From S015-6 sp964479535 (GTDB taxonomy: Bacteria; Desulfobacterota; DSWW01): a stretch of DNA of 64,000 bases. The translations under genes were made by a program, and so were the position numbers. Of this stretch, positions 8,033-15,893 are shown one piece after another. Location: assembly GCA_964479535.1 (NCBI GenBank), contig CAYZMM010000021.1, positions 1-64,000 of the forward strand, given 5' to 3'. Numbering within the stretch: position 1 is the first letter of the stretch; the number at the start of each line of letters is the position of its first letter. Below the pieces are notes generated by a model. The model saw only the letters and a list, made by a program, of their open reading frames with translations, ran no database searches and was not told the DNA's origin.

Positions 8033-8125
8033 GGGGTGGATGGCTCGGTGCGGCGGTCCGGCGCGGCTGCACTCCGAAGAAGTGCCGGCCAGCCCGGTCG
8101 ATGGCAAGAGAGGGGCCCTCTTGCG

Positions 8126-8563
8126 TCAGACGCCGATGCCGCCCGCGATGATCAGCCCGCCGACCATCGCGAAGAGGGCGAAGCTCTCGACGATTCCGAC
8201 GGCTGCGAAGCACTTCCCGAAGATTTCCGGTTTCTTCGTGGAGGCCTGAATCCCGGTGCCGGCAACACGGCCCTGGAGGATCGCCGAAGTCATCATGGCG
8301 ACCCCGCAGAAGATGCCGATGGCGAGTAGGCCCAGGCCTGCACCCGCGTTCACCTTGCCGATCAGGACGAACATCAGCACGATTCCGTAAATCGTCTGCG
8401 AAGAGGGTGCGGCGGACATTCCGATGAACTTCCCGTGTCCCTCGTCCACCTTTGCCATCGCCCCGTGCGAGGCCGCCCCCGCCACGTAGCATCCGATCGA
8501 ACTGCCGATTGCGGCGAGGCCCAAACAGGCCGCACATCCCGCATAGCCTAGAGAAGCGTCCAT
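8126..8563 (-). CDS. atpK: V/A-type ATP synthase subunit K (proteolipid ring)
   Basis: The 145-residue protein has four hydrophobic helices, that is two fused hairpins, as in bacterial NtpK. It forms the ion-carrying rotor ring in the membrane. Ligand-like residues can be placed by comparison with the Enterococcus hirae Na+ ring: SSQ in MSAAPSSQTIYG of helix 2, a Gln in ILQGRVAG of helix 3, and the essential Glu in GIVESFALF of helix 4. This pattern suggests Na+ rather than H+ coupling, though proof needs an alignment. It is the last gene of the operon and is followed by a strong terminator. Confidence 0.9.
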   Translation of the reverse strand: MDASLGYAGCAACLGLAAIGSSIGCYVAGAASHGAMAKVDEGHGKFIGMSAAPSSQTIYGIVLMFVLIGKVNAGAGLGLLAIGIFCGVAMMTSAILQGRVAGTGIQASTKKPEIFGKCFAAVGIVESFALFAMVGGLIIAGGIGV

Positions 8564-8584
8564 CAGTTTCCTCCCGTCCTTTTT

Positions 8585-10351
8585 CTATTGTTCGCTTATC
8601 CGCTGGAACGGCTTGTACTCCAAGCCGTCACCCTCAAAACACCAGCGATACCATTCCAGGAAGTTGAGCCTGAGTCCGTGGATCACGCCGCCCATGATCG
8701 CGAGCCCGATGTTGAGCACGTGACCGATCAGGAGGATCACACCGGCGAAGACCATCCCGAGTACGGGGATGCTGTCCGCTACGGCCCCGCCCAGGATGTT
8801 GAAGGTCTGGGCAATGTAGACCGTCGCCACGCCGAGGGCGAAGAGCCGGAGATAGGAGAGCACATCGCCGAAGACCTGGATGATGCCCAGCAGGGCCTGC
8901 ACCCCTTCGAGGAGCCGGACCAGCGGGTTTCTGTTCTTCGAGGTAAAGAGCAGGACGACGGCCAGGCCTGCGATCAACCCGTACATGGCCGCGGGGTTCT
9001 CCTCGCCGTGGGCCATCCTGCTGTTGAGCAGGAAGTAGGCGGACCAGATGGCGACGATCCAGCCCGGTGCCCCGTAGTCCCGGTCGTTGTAACACTTGAT
9101 GAGCATGGAGAGCGATATGTGGACCATGCCGATGAGGATGGAGACCAGCATGACATGGTTCTGGCCTTCCATGGTAGTGTAGTCCAACAAGGCAAACTTG
9201 AACCAGGGGTTGTCCGGGTCGAGCTTGATCCCGAAGAAGCCCGCGTCGATGATGCCGAAGAAGATCACGGAGGCGCACAGGAGGTACATGAGCCGGAACA
9301 TGCGGACCGCCAGAGGGGAACGGCTCTTCACCTTACGGGTGATCCAGAAGGTCATGGCCAGCAGGACGAGCCCGTAGCCCAGGTCGCCGATGATCATGCC
9401 GAAGAAGACGGCGAAGGAGTAGAGAACGAAGGGGCTCGGATCGAAATCCTTGTGGCTCGGATAGCTGTATATCTTGACCAGGTCTTCCCCGGACTCGAAG
9501 GCGGGCGGGTTCTTCATGAGAACCGGCATCCGATCCCACTCTTCCGGCTCTTCGCTGTAGTGGTAGAGGGTGAATTCGCTGCCGAGCTTGCCGACCAGCT
9601 CTTCCTCCGGTACGGGGGACCAGCACTGGAGTGTGAAGATTCGTTCCTCCAGTTCCGGCTTCGCGTTCATCAGGGTCCGCCGGTACTCCAGCAGGTCCGT
9701 CATCTCGCTCTCGGCCTTCTCGAGGGTTCCCAGATGTTCGGCGAGACGTGTGTACTCGTCCTCGATCGCCTCGAGCCGGGCGACTTTGGCGCCGATCTCC
9801 GCGTCCACGTCCGAGAGGCTCTTGGGCGGGAGCTTTTCTTCGGGAACGCCCAGGTCGCCCTCTTCGGCCGAAAAGGTGGCGAAGAAGATCTCCCCTCCGC
9901 GCTCGCCGGCGACCACAAAAAAGACGTCGTCCAGTGGAAGGGCTTCGAAGGTCCTCCGGTTGACCCGGAAGAGCTGGATGTGAAGGCCCCTGTCGCGCAG
10001 GCTCCGTACGTCGTCGACCGAAAAATCTCCCCACGGCTCGATGGACGCCCGCAGCTTCCGCAGGGCCACGAGCTCGGAGTTGATGGCCGCTTCCTCGCGG
10101 CCCAAAGCCTCCCGCTTCTCGCAGATCGCCTTCGCCTCGAGCTCGTCCTCCGGGCTTCCAGCGCTTCCCCTCTTTGCGAGGAACTTCTTCGTATCCACGA
10201 TACGCTGCAGTTCCCGTGCGACTTCCGAAGGCTCGACCGGCTCTCTGGGCAGTATGATGTGGGTGATGCCCACGTCCTGCAGGCGCTCGAGGAAACGGTC
10301 CTTCTCGGATTCGATCCCCACAAACGTGATCTTCTTCATGGGCACAATCAC
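8585..10351 (-). CDS. atpI: V/A-type ATP synthase subunit I (membrane stator)
   Basis: 588 residues: a cytoplasmic half with coiled coils (to about residue 310) and a membrane half with about seven hydrophobic segments, as in the a/I subunit that holds the peripheral stalk and forms the ion half-channels. The C-terminal membrane part contains FGDVLSYLRLFALGVA, the segment with the conserved Arg facing the proteolipid Glu. Length is close to the bacterial NtpI/AtpI norm (600-650). It begins two bases after the D subunit stop and is followed by the proteolipid gene after 21 bases. Confidence 0.93.
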   Translation of the reverse strand: MIVPMKKITFVGIESEKDRFLERLQDVGITHIILPREPVEPSEVARELQRIVDTKKFLAKRGSAGSPEDELEAKAICEKREALGREEAAINSELVALRKLRASIEPWGDFSVDDVRSLRDRGLHIQLFRVNRRTFEALPLDDVFFVVAGERGGEIFFATFSAEEGDLGVPEEKLPPKSLSDVDAEIGAKVARLEAIEDEYTRLAEHLGTLEKAESEMTDLLEYRRTLMNAKPELEERIFTLQCWSPVPEEELVGKLGSEFTLYHYSEEPEEWDRMPVLMKNPPAFESGEDLVKIYSYPSHKDFDPSPFVLYSFAVFFGMIIGDLGYGLVLLAMTFWITRKVKSRSPLAVRMFRLMYLLCASVIFFGIIDAGFFGIKLDPDNPWFKFALLDYTTMEGQNHVMLVSILIGMVHISLSMLIKCYNDRDYGAPGWIVAIWSAYFLLNSRMAHGEENPAAMYGLIAGLAVVLLFTSKNRNPLVRLLEGVQALLGIIQVFGDVLSYLRLFALGVATVYIAQTFNILGGAVADSIPVLGMVFAGVILLIGHVLNIGLAIMGGVIHGLRLNFLEWYRWCFEGDGLEYKPFQRISEQ

Positions 10352-10353
10352 GG

Positions 10354-10965
10354 CTAGATCACTCCCCGTTCCTGTGTCTTCACTTTCGCGATCTTGGCCC
10401 GTCCCACGGCGGCCGTTTCCTGGTCGCCGAGGAAGATCTTGATCTTCCGGATATTCTCTTTCAGCTCGGGAATGAGCTTCTTCTCGAACAGGTTGCAGCG
10501 CTGGGTGGTGGTGCGAAGCTCTTCGCGGATAAGGGCCTCCTTCTCCCGGAGAACCCGAATCTCCTCGCGGACGGCGATGAGGCTGCGAACCGTGTCGATG
10601 GCCGGATCGAGCCAGCTCGGTGTGGCGAAGAGGGAGTAAGGGGTTTCCTCGAACTCCACCTCCTGGAACTCCGGCACCTCGACGCCGGCGATGTTGTCCA
10701 TCTCCACATGAACCTCCCGGATCTTCAGGAAGTCGTTGATGTCCACGGCCGGGTCCGAGAGAAGGCGCGACCAGGGGCGGATGCCCTCGGCGGCCTCGGA
10801 GAGTTCCTGTACCTTCGCCTCGATCTGAGGCTCCAGCTGGCGGAGGACGATCTGCAGCTGCATCTTCTTCAGCTGCAGGATGGGAAGGAACTTCTCGTAC
10901 TTGGCAAGCCCGTCGCGCTGGGCCTTCAGAGCGGTCTTGTTGTATTTTACTTTCTCAACGGTCAT
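10354..10965 (-). CDS. atpD: V/A-type ATP synthase subunit D (central rotor shaft)
   Basis: The 203-residue, mostly helical protein has long N- and C-terminal coiled-coil segments, typical of V-type D. The N-terminus KVKYNKTALKAQRDGLAKYE and the C-terminal RRxxLxEK-like region match the rotor shaft that couples A3B3 to the ring. It follows subunit B after a gap with repeats (10966-11094) and precedes subunit I by two bases. Confidence 0.9.
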   Translation of the reverse strand: MTVEKVKYNKTALKAQRDGLAKYEKFLPILQLKKMQLQIVLRQLEPQIEAKVQELSEAAEGIRPWSRLLSDPAVDINDFLKIREVHVEMDNIAGVEVPEFQEVEFEETPYSLFATPSWLDPAIDTVRSLIAVREEIRVLREKEALIREELRTTTQRCNLFEKKLIPELKENIRKIKIFLGDQETAAVGRAKIAKVKTQERGVI

Positions 10966-11004
10966 TCAGCTCACTCACGCTTCCTGCTGCTATTCCCTCC
11001 TCAC

Positions 11005-11094
11005 CCCTGGATTCCCGCCTTCGCGGGAATGACGGCTCATCTTGGGGAGGCGGGAGGACTTTGTCCTTTGACCTTTGTCCTTTGTCCTATTCTC
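11005..11094. repeat. Hairpin repeat and CCTTTG tract inside the ATPase operon
   Basis: ATTCCCGC-CTTC-GCGGGAAT (11011-11030) is a perfect inverted repeat of a type seen again, in variant form, at 17541-17560. It is followed by a pyrimidine tract of CCTTTGxCCTTTGTCCTTTG type (11059-11090). This is the only sizeable gap in the operon and lies between B and D. It may set relative expression or mRNA stability of the downstream membrane-sector genes. Confidence 0.55.
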
Positions 11095-12411
11095 TTACGC
11101 TGCTTCGTCCGCGCCCTTCTTCGGCCAGAACTCCTTCACCAGATGGTCCTTCAGGCCCGTCTGGACCGCATCGAAGTGCCTCGCCAGGATGTCCCAGCAA
11201 AGGTCCAGGGCCTCTTCGATCGGGATGTTCACTTCGAGAGCCATCAGTTCCTTCTCGAAGTCCTCGCCGTAGGCGAGCAGGGTCTCGTCCCATTTGGAGA
11301 GCTTGAAGCCCATGGCGATCTTGTTCCTCGACTCCCGGCAGTCCGAGTAGAGGCGGATCATCACATTCATGATGTCGTTGTGATCGTCCCGGGTGACCTT
11401 GGAGACCACGTTCTGCTTCAGCCGGCTCAGGGACCCGAAGGGGTCGATGACGCCGTTCTTCAGGTAGAACTGGCCCTCGGTGATGTATCCGGTGTTGTCC
11501 GGCACCGGGTGTGTGACGTCGTCGCCCGGCATGGTCGTCACGGCCAGGATGGTGATGTCGCCCATGCCCTCGATGTCCACCGCCTTTTCGTAACGGGCGG
11601 CGAGCTGGGAGTAGAGATCGCCCGGGTAGCCGCGGTTGGACGGGATCTGCTCCATGGAGATGGAGATCTCTTTGAGCGCATCCGAGAAGCTCGTCATGTC
11701 CGTCAGGAGCGTGAGCACGCGACGGCCCGCCTCGGCGAACCGCTCCGCCACCGCAAGGGCCATGTCCGGAACGAGCAGGCACTCCACGACCGGGTCCGAG
11801 GCCTGGTGGATGAACATGATGACGCGGTTCATCACGCCGCTCGCCTCGAAGGTCTCCTTGAAGAAGGTGTAGTCGTCGAACTTGAGCCCCATTCCGCCGA
11901 GGATGATGATGTCCGCTTCCGCCTGCATCCCGACACGGGCCAGGACCTGGTTGTACGGCTCACCCGGAATCGAGAAGATGGGCAGCTTCTGGCTCACCAC
12001 CAGGGAGTTGAACACGTCGATCATAGGAATGTTCGTCCGGATCATCTGCTCGGCGATGATGCGGTTCGCCGGGTTGAAGGAAGGGCCGCCGATCGGGATG
12101 TCCTCCTCCACCGGCTCGGGGCCGCCGTCGATCGGCACGCCGCTTCCGTTGAAGATGCGTCCGAGCATGGACTCCCCGTACTTGACCTGCATGGGGTGGC
12201 CGAGGAAACGCACCTGGTCGTTCGTGGAAAGCCCCTTGGTCCCGCCGAAGACCTGCAGGGTGACCATGTCTCCGGACACGCGGATGACCTGCCCGAGTGT
12301 CTTCCGGCCCGGCGACTGAATCTCCGCCAGCTCACCGAGGCCGACGCCGGAGGCGTGCAGCGAGGCGATGCTTCCCGTGATCTCTGTGATCCGCGTTACG
12401 ATCTCTCTCAC
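11095..12411 (-). CDS. atpB: V/A-type ATP synthase subunit B (non-catalytic)
   Basis: 438 residues with the RecA-like fold of V-type B: ESMLGRIFNGSGVPIDGGP, SFNPANRIIAEQMIRTNIPMID-like substrate loop, LADMTSFSDALKEIS-like (seen as TDMTSFSDALKEIS) and SRGYPGDLYSQLAARYE-like (seen as NRGYPGDLYSQLA). It lacks a Walker A GKT, as expected for the regulatory subunit. It starts four bases after the catalytic A subunit stop. Confidence 0.95.
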   Translation of the reverse strand: MREIVTRITEITGSIASLHASGVGLGELAEIQSPGRKTLGQVIRVSGDMVTLQVFGGTKGLSTNDQVRFLGHPMQVKYGESMLGRIFNGSGVPIDGGPEPVEEDIPIGGPSFNPANRIIAEQMIRTNIPMIDVFNSLVVSQKLPIFSIPGEPYNQVLARVGMQAEADIIILGGMGLKFDDYTFFKETFEASGVMNRVIMFIHQASDPVVECLLVPDMALAVAERFAEAGRRVLTLLTDMTSFSDALKEISISMEQIPSNRGYPGDLYSQLAARYEKAVDIEGMGDITILAVTTMPGDDVTHPVPDNTGYITEGQFYLKNGVIDPFGSLSRLKQNVVSKVTRDDHNDIMNVMIRLYSDCRESRNKIAMGFKLSKWDETLLAYGEDFEKELMALEVNIPIEEALDLCWDILARHFDAVQTGLKDHLVKEFWPKKGADEAA

Positions 12412-12415
12412 GGCA

Positions 12416-14161
12416 TTAGCTCCCTAGGAATTCGTTGATCTGTTCTTCGTATTTCTTGAAATCCTCACTGTCCCACTCGGAGGAGTTCCAGTTCTTGACC
12501 AGCGCGGTCAACCGGAAGAAGATCTCCCTTGCATCGTCCTTGTCCTGAGCGGTGACCTCTTTCCGCAGGATTTCGTTTACCTTCTTGAACACGTACACCT
12601 GGCGATCCATCGTGTTGTAGGCGTCCACTTCGTCGAAGGCGTTCTGCTGGAGGTAGACCGCGTCGATGAATTCCGCCTTGAGATGCTTGATGAAGTCGGC
12701 GAGGGAGGTTCCCTCCTCGCCCACCACGTCCATTCTCTTCTTGATCTCGTCGCCGGTGAAGATCATCTTCTGCGCCTCCTTGACCATGCTGACCCATTCC
12801 GGGTCGATCTTGTCCAGGGTCTCCTTCATCTGCTCCACGTACTTGGACCAGGAGATGAGCGGGTCGATGGCCGGGAAACGCCGGGCGTTCGACCGTGCCC
12901 AGGTCAGGCCCAGGAAGGCGCCCACCACGGCGAGAGTGCCCTGGGTGACCGGCTCTTCGAAGTTTCCGCCTGCAGGCGAGACGGTGCCGATGATGCTGAC
13001 CGACCCCCTGGATCCGTCCTCCAGGGTGACGTAGCCGGCGCGCTCGTAGAACTCCGCGATCCGGGTCTGCAGGTAGGCGGGGAAGGCCTCCTCGCCCGGG
13101 ATCTCCTCCAGGCGGCCGCTCATCTCGCGCAGTGCCTGCGCCCAGCGGGACGTGGAGTCCGCCAGCAGCAGAACGTTCAAGCCCATCTGGCGGTAGTACT
13201 CGCCCAGGGTGACGGCCGTGTAGATCGATGCCTCCCGGGCGGCGACCGGCATGGAGGAGGTGTTGCAGATGATGATGGTCCGCTCCATCAGGGTCTTGCC
13301 GGTGTAGGGGTCCTTCAGGTGGGGGAACTCGCGCAGGGTCTCGACCACCTCGCCGGCCCGCTCTCCGCAGGCCGCCACGATGATGATGTCCACGCTGGCG
13401 TAACGGGAGATGAGCTGCTGCAGAACGGTCTTTCCCGAGCCGAAGGGGCCGGGGATGCAGGCCGTTCCGCCTTTGGCCACGGGATAGAAGGTGTCGATGA
13501 TCCGGCAGCCGGTGACGAGCGGCTCGTTCGGCAGGATTCGATCCTTGTACTTGTCGAGGGCGACCTTGATGGGCCATTCCTGCATCATGGTGAGGTTCTT
13601 GACCTCGCCCCGCTCGTTTTCCACCTCGGCAACGGTCTCCGCGACGGTGTAGCTCCCTTTTTCGGCGATCTTCTTGACCTCGGCCCTGCCGATGAAGTCG
13701 AAGGGAACGAAGACCTTGTGGCTGAAGATTCCCTCCGGCACCGTTCCGAGAACGTCCGCCGCCCGGACCGTGTCGCCCACCTTCGCCAGGGGCGTGAACT
13801 CCCACTGCCGCGAGCGGTCGAGGCAGTCGAGGTAGATGCCGCGCTTGAGGAACAGGCCGCTCTTCTCGGCGAGTTCCGGCAGAGGGTTCTGCAGACCGTC
13901 GTAGATCTGCTCCAGCAGACCGGGCCCGAGCTCGACGACGAGCAGGTTTCCGGTGAACTCCACCGAATCACCCACCTTGATGTCCCGGGTGTCCTCGAAG
14001 ACCTGCATGTCGCAGACCGTGCTGCGTACCCGGATGACCTCGCTCTTCAGCCTGCGGTCCCCGGTGATCACAAAGGCCACCTCGTTCTGCTGAACATCGG
14101 TCTCAAAGGAGGCGGTGACCATGTTTCCGTAGGCTGCGACGACCTTTCCGCTGACAGACAT
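12416..14161 (-). CDS. atpA: V/A-type ATP synthase subunit A (catalytic)
   Basis: 581 residues when started at MSVSGKVVAAYGN (14161). This start has GGAGGGC upstream and sits one base after the preceding stop. Walker A is GPFGSGKTVLQQ; the catalytic Glu is in AACGERAGEVVE; SRWAQALREMSGRLEEIPGE and GSVSIIGTVSPAGGNFEEPV are A-subunit signatures, the latter matching the V-type nonhomologous region. It hydrolyses or makes ATP on the cytoplasmic A3B3 head. Confidence 0.96.
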   Translation of the reverse strand: MSVSGKVVAAYGNMVTASFETDVQQNEVAFVITGDRRLKSEVIRVRSTVCDMQVFEDTRDIKVGDSVEFTGNLLVVELGPGLLEQIYDGLQNPLPELAEKSGLFLKRGIYLDCLDRSRQWEFTPLAKVGDTVRAADVLGTVPEGIFSHKVFVPFDFIGRAEVKKIAEKGSYTVAETVAEVENERGEVKNLTMMQEWPIKVALDKYKDRILPNEPLVTGCRIIDTFYPVAKGGTACIPGPFGSGKTVLQQLISRYASVDIIIVAACGERAGEVVETLREFPHLKDPYTGKTLMERTIIICNTSSMPVAAREASIYTAVTLGEYYRQMGLNVLLLADSTSRWAQALREMSGRLEEIPGEEAFPAYLQTRIAEFYERAGYVTLEDGSRGSVSIIGTVSPAGGNFEEPVTQGTLAVVGAFLGLTWARSNARRFPAIDPLISWSKYVEQMKETLDKIDPEWVSMVKEAQKMIFTGDEIKKRMDVVGEEGTSLADFIKHLKAEFIDAVYLQQNAFDEVDAYNTMDRQVYVFKKVNEILRKEVTAQDKDDAREIFFRLTALVKNWNSSEWDSEDFKKYEEQINEFLGS

Positions 14162-14162
14162 T

Positions 14163-14924
14163 TCAGACGCCCTCCAGATGACGAACAATCTCCATACCCC
14201 GCTCCTCGCTCAGAGCCAGGCGCTTTTCCAGGAGTTGAAGTTTGAGCAAATAGGCGAGAATCACCTCGAAATCGAAGTAGACCTGCGTGGTCTGTTCATC
14301 CAGAAAGTCCCAGAGGATCTGCTCGATGGTATCTTCAAGCTGAAGCGGGTCTCTCGCCTCGACCAGCCGCTCGATCCAGGGCATGTCCTGGCCGAGGCCG
14401 AAATCATCGGCGTTCGACCGGCCCAGCTGTTCCTCGATCTCACCCTCGCCCAGGATGTGGTCGGCGGGCGGGAGTCCTTTCCTGCGGGCCCGGATGGCCG
14501 CCAGGACGTTGCGAAGCAGCTTCTCAAAGGCAAGGTACTCCTTGAGAAGCGGGTTGGTGGCGTTTTGGATGGTGTAGTCGTAGTAGATCTGATGGAGCAG
14601 GTTGACCTCGTCCGGCCCGAAGGTCTTCTCTTCCTGGACGGTCTGGAGGAACGCCTCGAGGTACTCCGGAACCTCCTTGGGCGCCTTGACCTGCTCTTTC
14701 CAGAACTCCTTGTCGTAGAGCGATTGCTCCACGTCCGGGTCCTTCCCGGCGAGGAGCTTCTCCAGGAGGAGGAAGTCTCGGTTCAGCAGCACGAGCTCGA
14801 TTTGCCGCCAGTCCTCGGGCGCTATGTTTTCACGCTCGGCAAGAAGATCCGCAAAACGGAGCTTCAGCTTCTTGTCATCCCGCTGGATCTCGGGAAGGTA
14901 GGTCACCAGAAAATAGTACTTCAT
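14163..14924 (-). CDS. DUF2764 protein of the bacterial V-type ATPase operon
   Basis: A 253-residue helical protein starting MKYYFLVTYLPEIQRDD. DUF2764 genes sit between E and A in the V-ATPase operons of spirochaetes and related arrangements, where a recognisable subunit C is absent. It may therefore take the place of C (the socket between rotor shaft and ring); this is inference from position. It overlaps the E gene by ATGA (14921-14924), so translation is probably coupled, and it ends one base before the A subunit start. Confidence 0.85.
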   Translation of the reverse strand: MKYYFLVTYLPEIQRDDKKLKLRFADLLAERENIAPEDWRQIELVLLNRDFLLLEKLLAGKDPDVEQSLYDKEFWKEQVKAPKEVPEYLEAFLQTVQEEKTFGPDEVNLLHQIYYDYTIQNATNPLLKEYLAFEKLLRNVLAAIRARRKGLPPADHILGEGEIEEQLGRSNADDFGLGQDMPWIERLVEARDPLQLEDTIEQILWDFLDEQTTQVYFDFEVILAYLLKLQLLEKRLALSEERGMEIVRHLEGV

Positions 14925-15574
14925 TTCCCAGCGCTCTCCCCTGGTTTGATGTTCTTGAAGAGTTCCCGGAATCGGGGCGTCAGGAACTGGAGGAACAGGG
15001 TGAGGAAGGCTTCGTCCGTGAAATCCAGGGTGACGTTGCCGTCCATCTTGTTGATCATGAAACCGAAGGAAACATTCCCCGCCTGCAGGGACAGGCCCTT
15101 GTGATTCGGGTCACCGCAATCGGTCTGGGCCTGGACCAGCTCGATCATGAAGGCGTAGAGCTCTTCCAGCTTCTCCCTGGCGACGAGCACCTGCAGGTCG
15201 CTGCATCCCTCCTTTCCGGTATACTCCAGCACCACCGCCCGGATGAGCTCCTTCAGAAACTCTCCGTCCCCCAGGGCCTCCGTCACCTTCTCCTTCAGGG
15301 GGAGCGCGAGCAGGTTCTGCTCGATGACCCTCTTCAGGCTCGTTACGAACTGCGACCCCGCGATCTCCATCGAGGACTCGAGTTGCTTGAGCCTCTTGTC
15401 CGCGTCTTCCTGGGCCTTGCGGACGATCTCCTCCGCCTCGCCCTTTGCCCGGTCCACGATGCCCTGGGCTTCCTTCTGTGCTTTCTCGATGATCTCCCGG
15501 GAAGACGCCTCTCCGCTCTCGACGGCCTGCTTCTTCAGGGTGTCGATGAGTTCCTGGAGTTTGCTGTCCGACAT
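14921..15574 (-). CDS. atpE: V/A-type ATP synthase subunit E (peripheral stalk)
   Basis: 217 residues from MSDSKLQELIDTLKKQAVES. The start at 15574 has AAGGAGC about seven bases upstream; the longer open frame has no ribosome site and a non-coding look. The N-terminal half is a long heptad helix (AQKEAQGIVDRAKGEAEEIV) and the C-terminal half is globular, typical of the E subunit that links the head to subunit I. It is first in the operon. No separate G/H partner or F subunit is seen in this operon. Confidence 0.9.
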   Translation of the reverse strand: MSDSKLQELIDTLKKQAVESGEASSREIIEKAQKEAQGIVDRAKGEAEEIVRKAQEDADKRLKQLESSMEIAGSQFVTSLKRVIEQNLLALPLKEKVTEALGDGEFLKELIRAVVLEYTGKEGCSDLQVLVAREKLEELYAFMIELVQAQTDCGDPNHKGLSLQAGNVSFGFMINKMDGNVTLDFTDEAFLTLFLQFLTPRFRELFKNIKPGESAGK

Positions 15575-15786
15575 AACGCTGCTCCTTGTAACGTTTCTGC
15601 TGCGGCAGGGTCTAAGTTGGAAAGAACGGACTCCCGCCTGCCCGCAATTTATGACCGAGAGAGGTGGACCGAGCCAATGAGGGGGTCGACACCGGCGTAC
15701 CGATTGTAAGGGCTCTCTGAAATGATTCGCACGGAGCAAGCTGCGAATAAAAAAAGATGATAATACGCGTACGAACAATTCATGTA

Positions 15787-15815
15787 CGTATATATTTTTT
15801 CTGCCCTTTTGTCAA
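15787..15815 (-). promoter_or_regulatory. Promoter of the V-type ATPase operon
   Basis: On the minus strand TTGACA (15810-15815), a 17-base spacer and TATACG (15787-15792) are found. Transcription would start near 15780, about 205 bases before the E subunit ATG. The leader (15575-15780) contains no ORF I can support; a regulatory role is possible but not recognised. The rest of the 319-base divergent gap holds the promoter of the M48 gene. Confidence 0.6.
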
Positions 15816-15856
15816 ATTGTGCGCCTGATCAAAGCCTGTTGTTCCGCTATGAAATG

Positions 15857-15884
15857 TTGTGAAAACCGGGATCTGAGATATAAT
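15857..15884 (+). promoter_or_regulatory. Promoter of the M48 peptidase gene
   Basis: TTGTGA (15857-15862), a 16-base spacer and a perfect TATAAT (15879-15884) are found. The start of transcription would be near 15891, only about three bases before the preferred ATG at 15894. If both calls hold, the mRNA is leaderless. Confidence 0.5.
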
Positions 15885-15893
15885 GGGTACACT

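Noticed and set aside
8126..15574. Interpreting the ATPase operon as degraded because C, F and G/H are missing
   Set aside because: The DUF2764-type bacterial operons normally lack these genes; all present genes are full length with promoter and terminator.
14921..15778. Longer frame for ATPase subunit E starting at 15778
   Set aside because: The extra residues are non-conserved and cover the promoter leader; ATG at 15574 has AAGGAGC in front.
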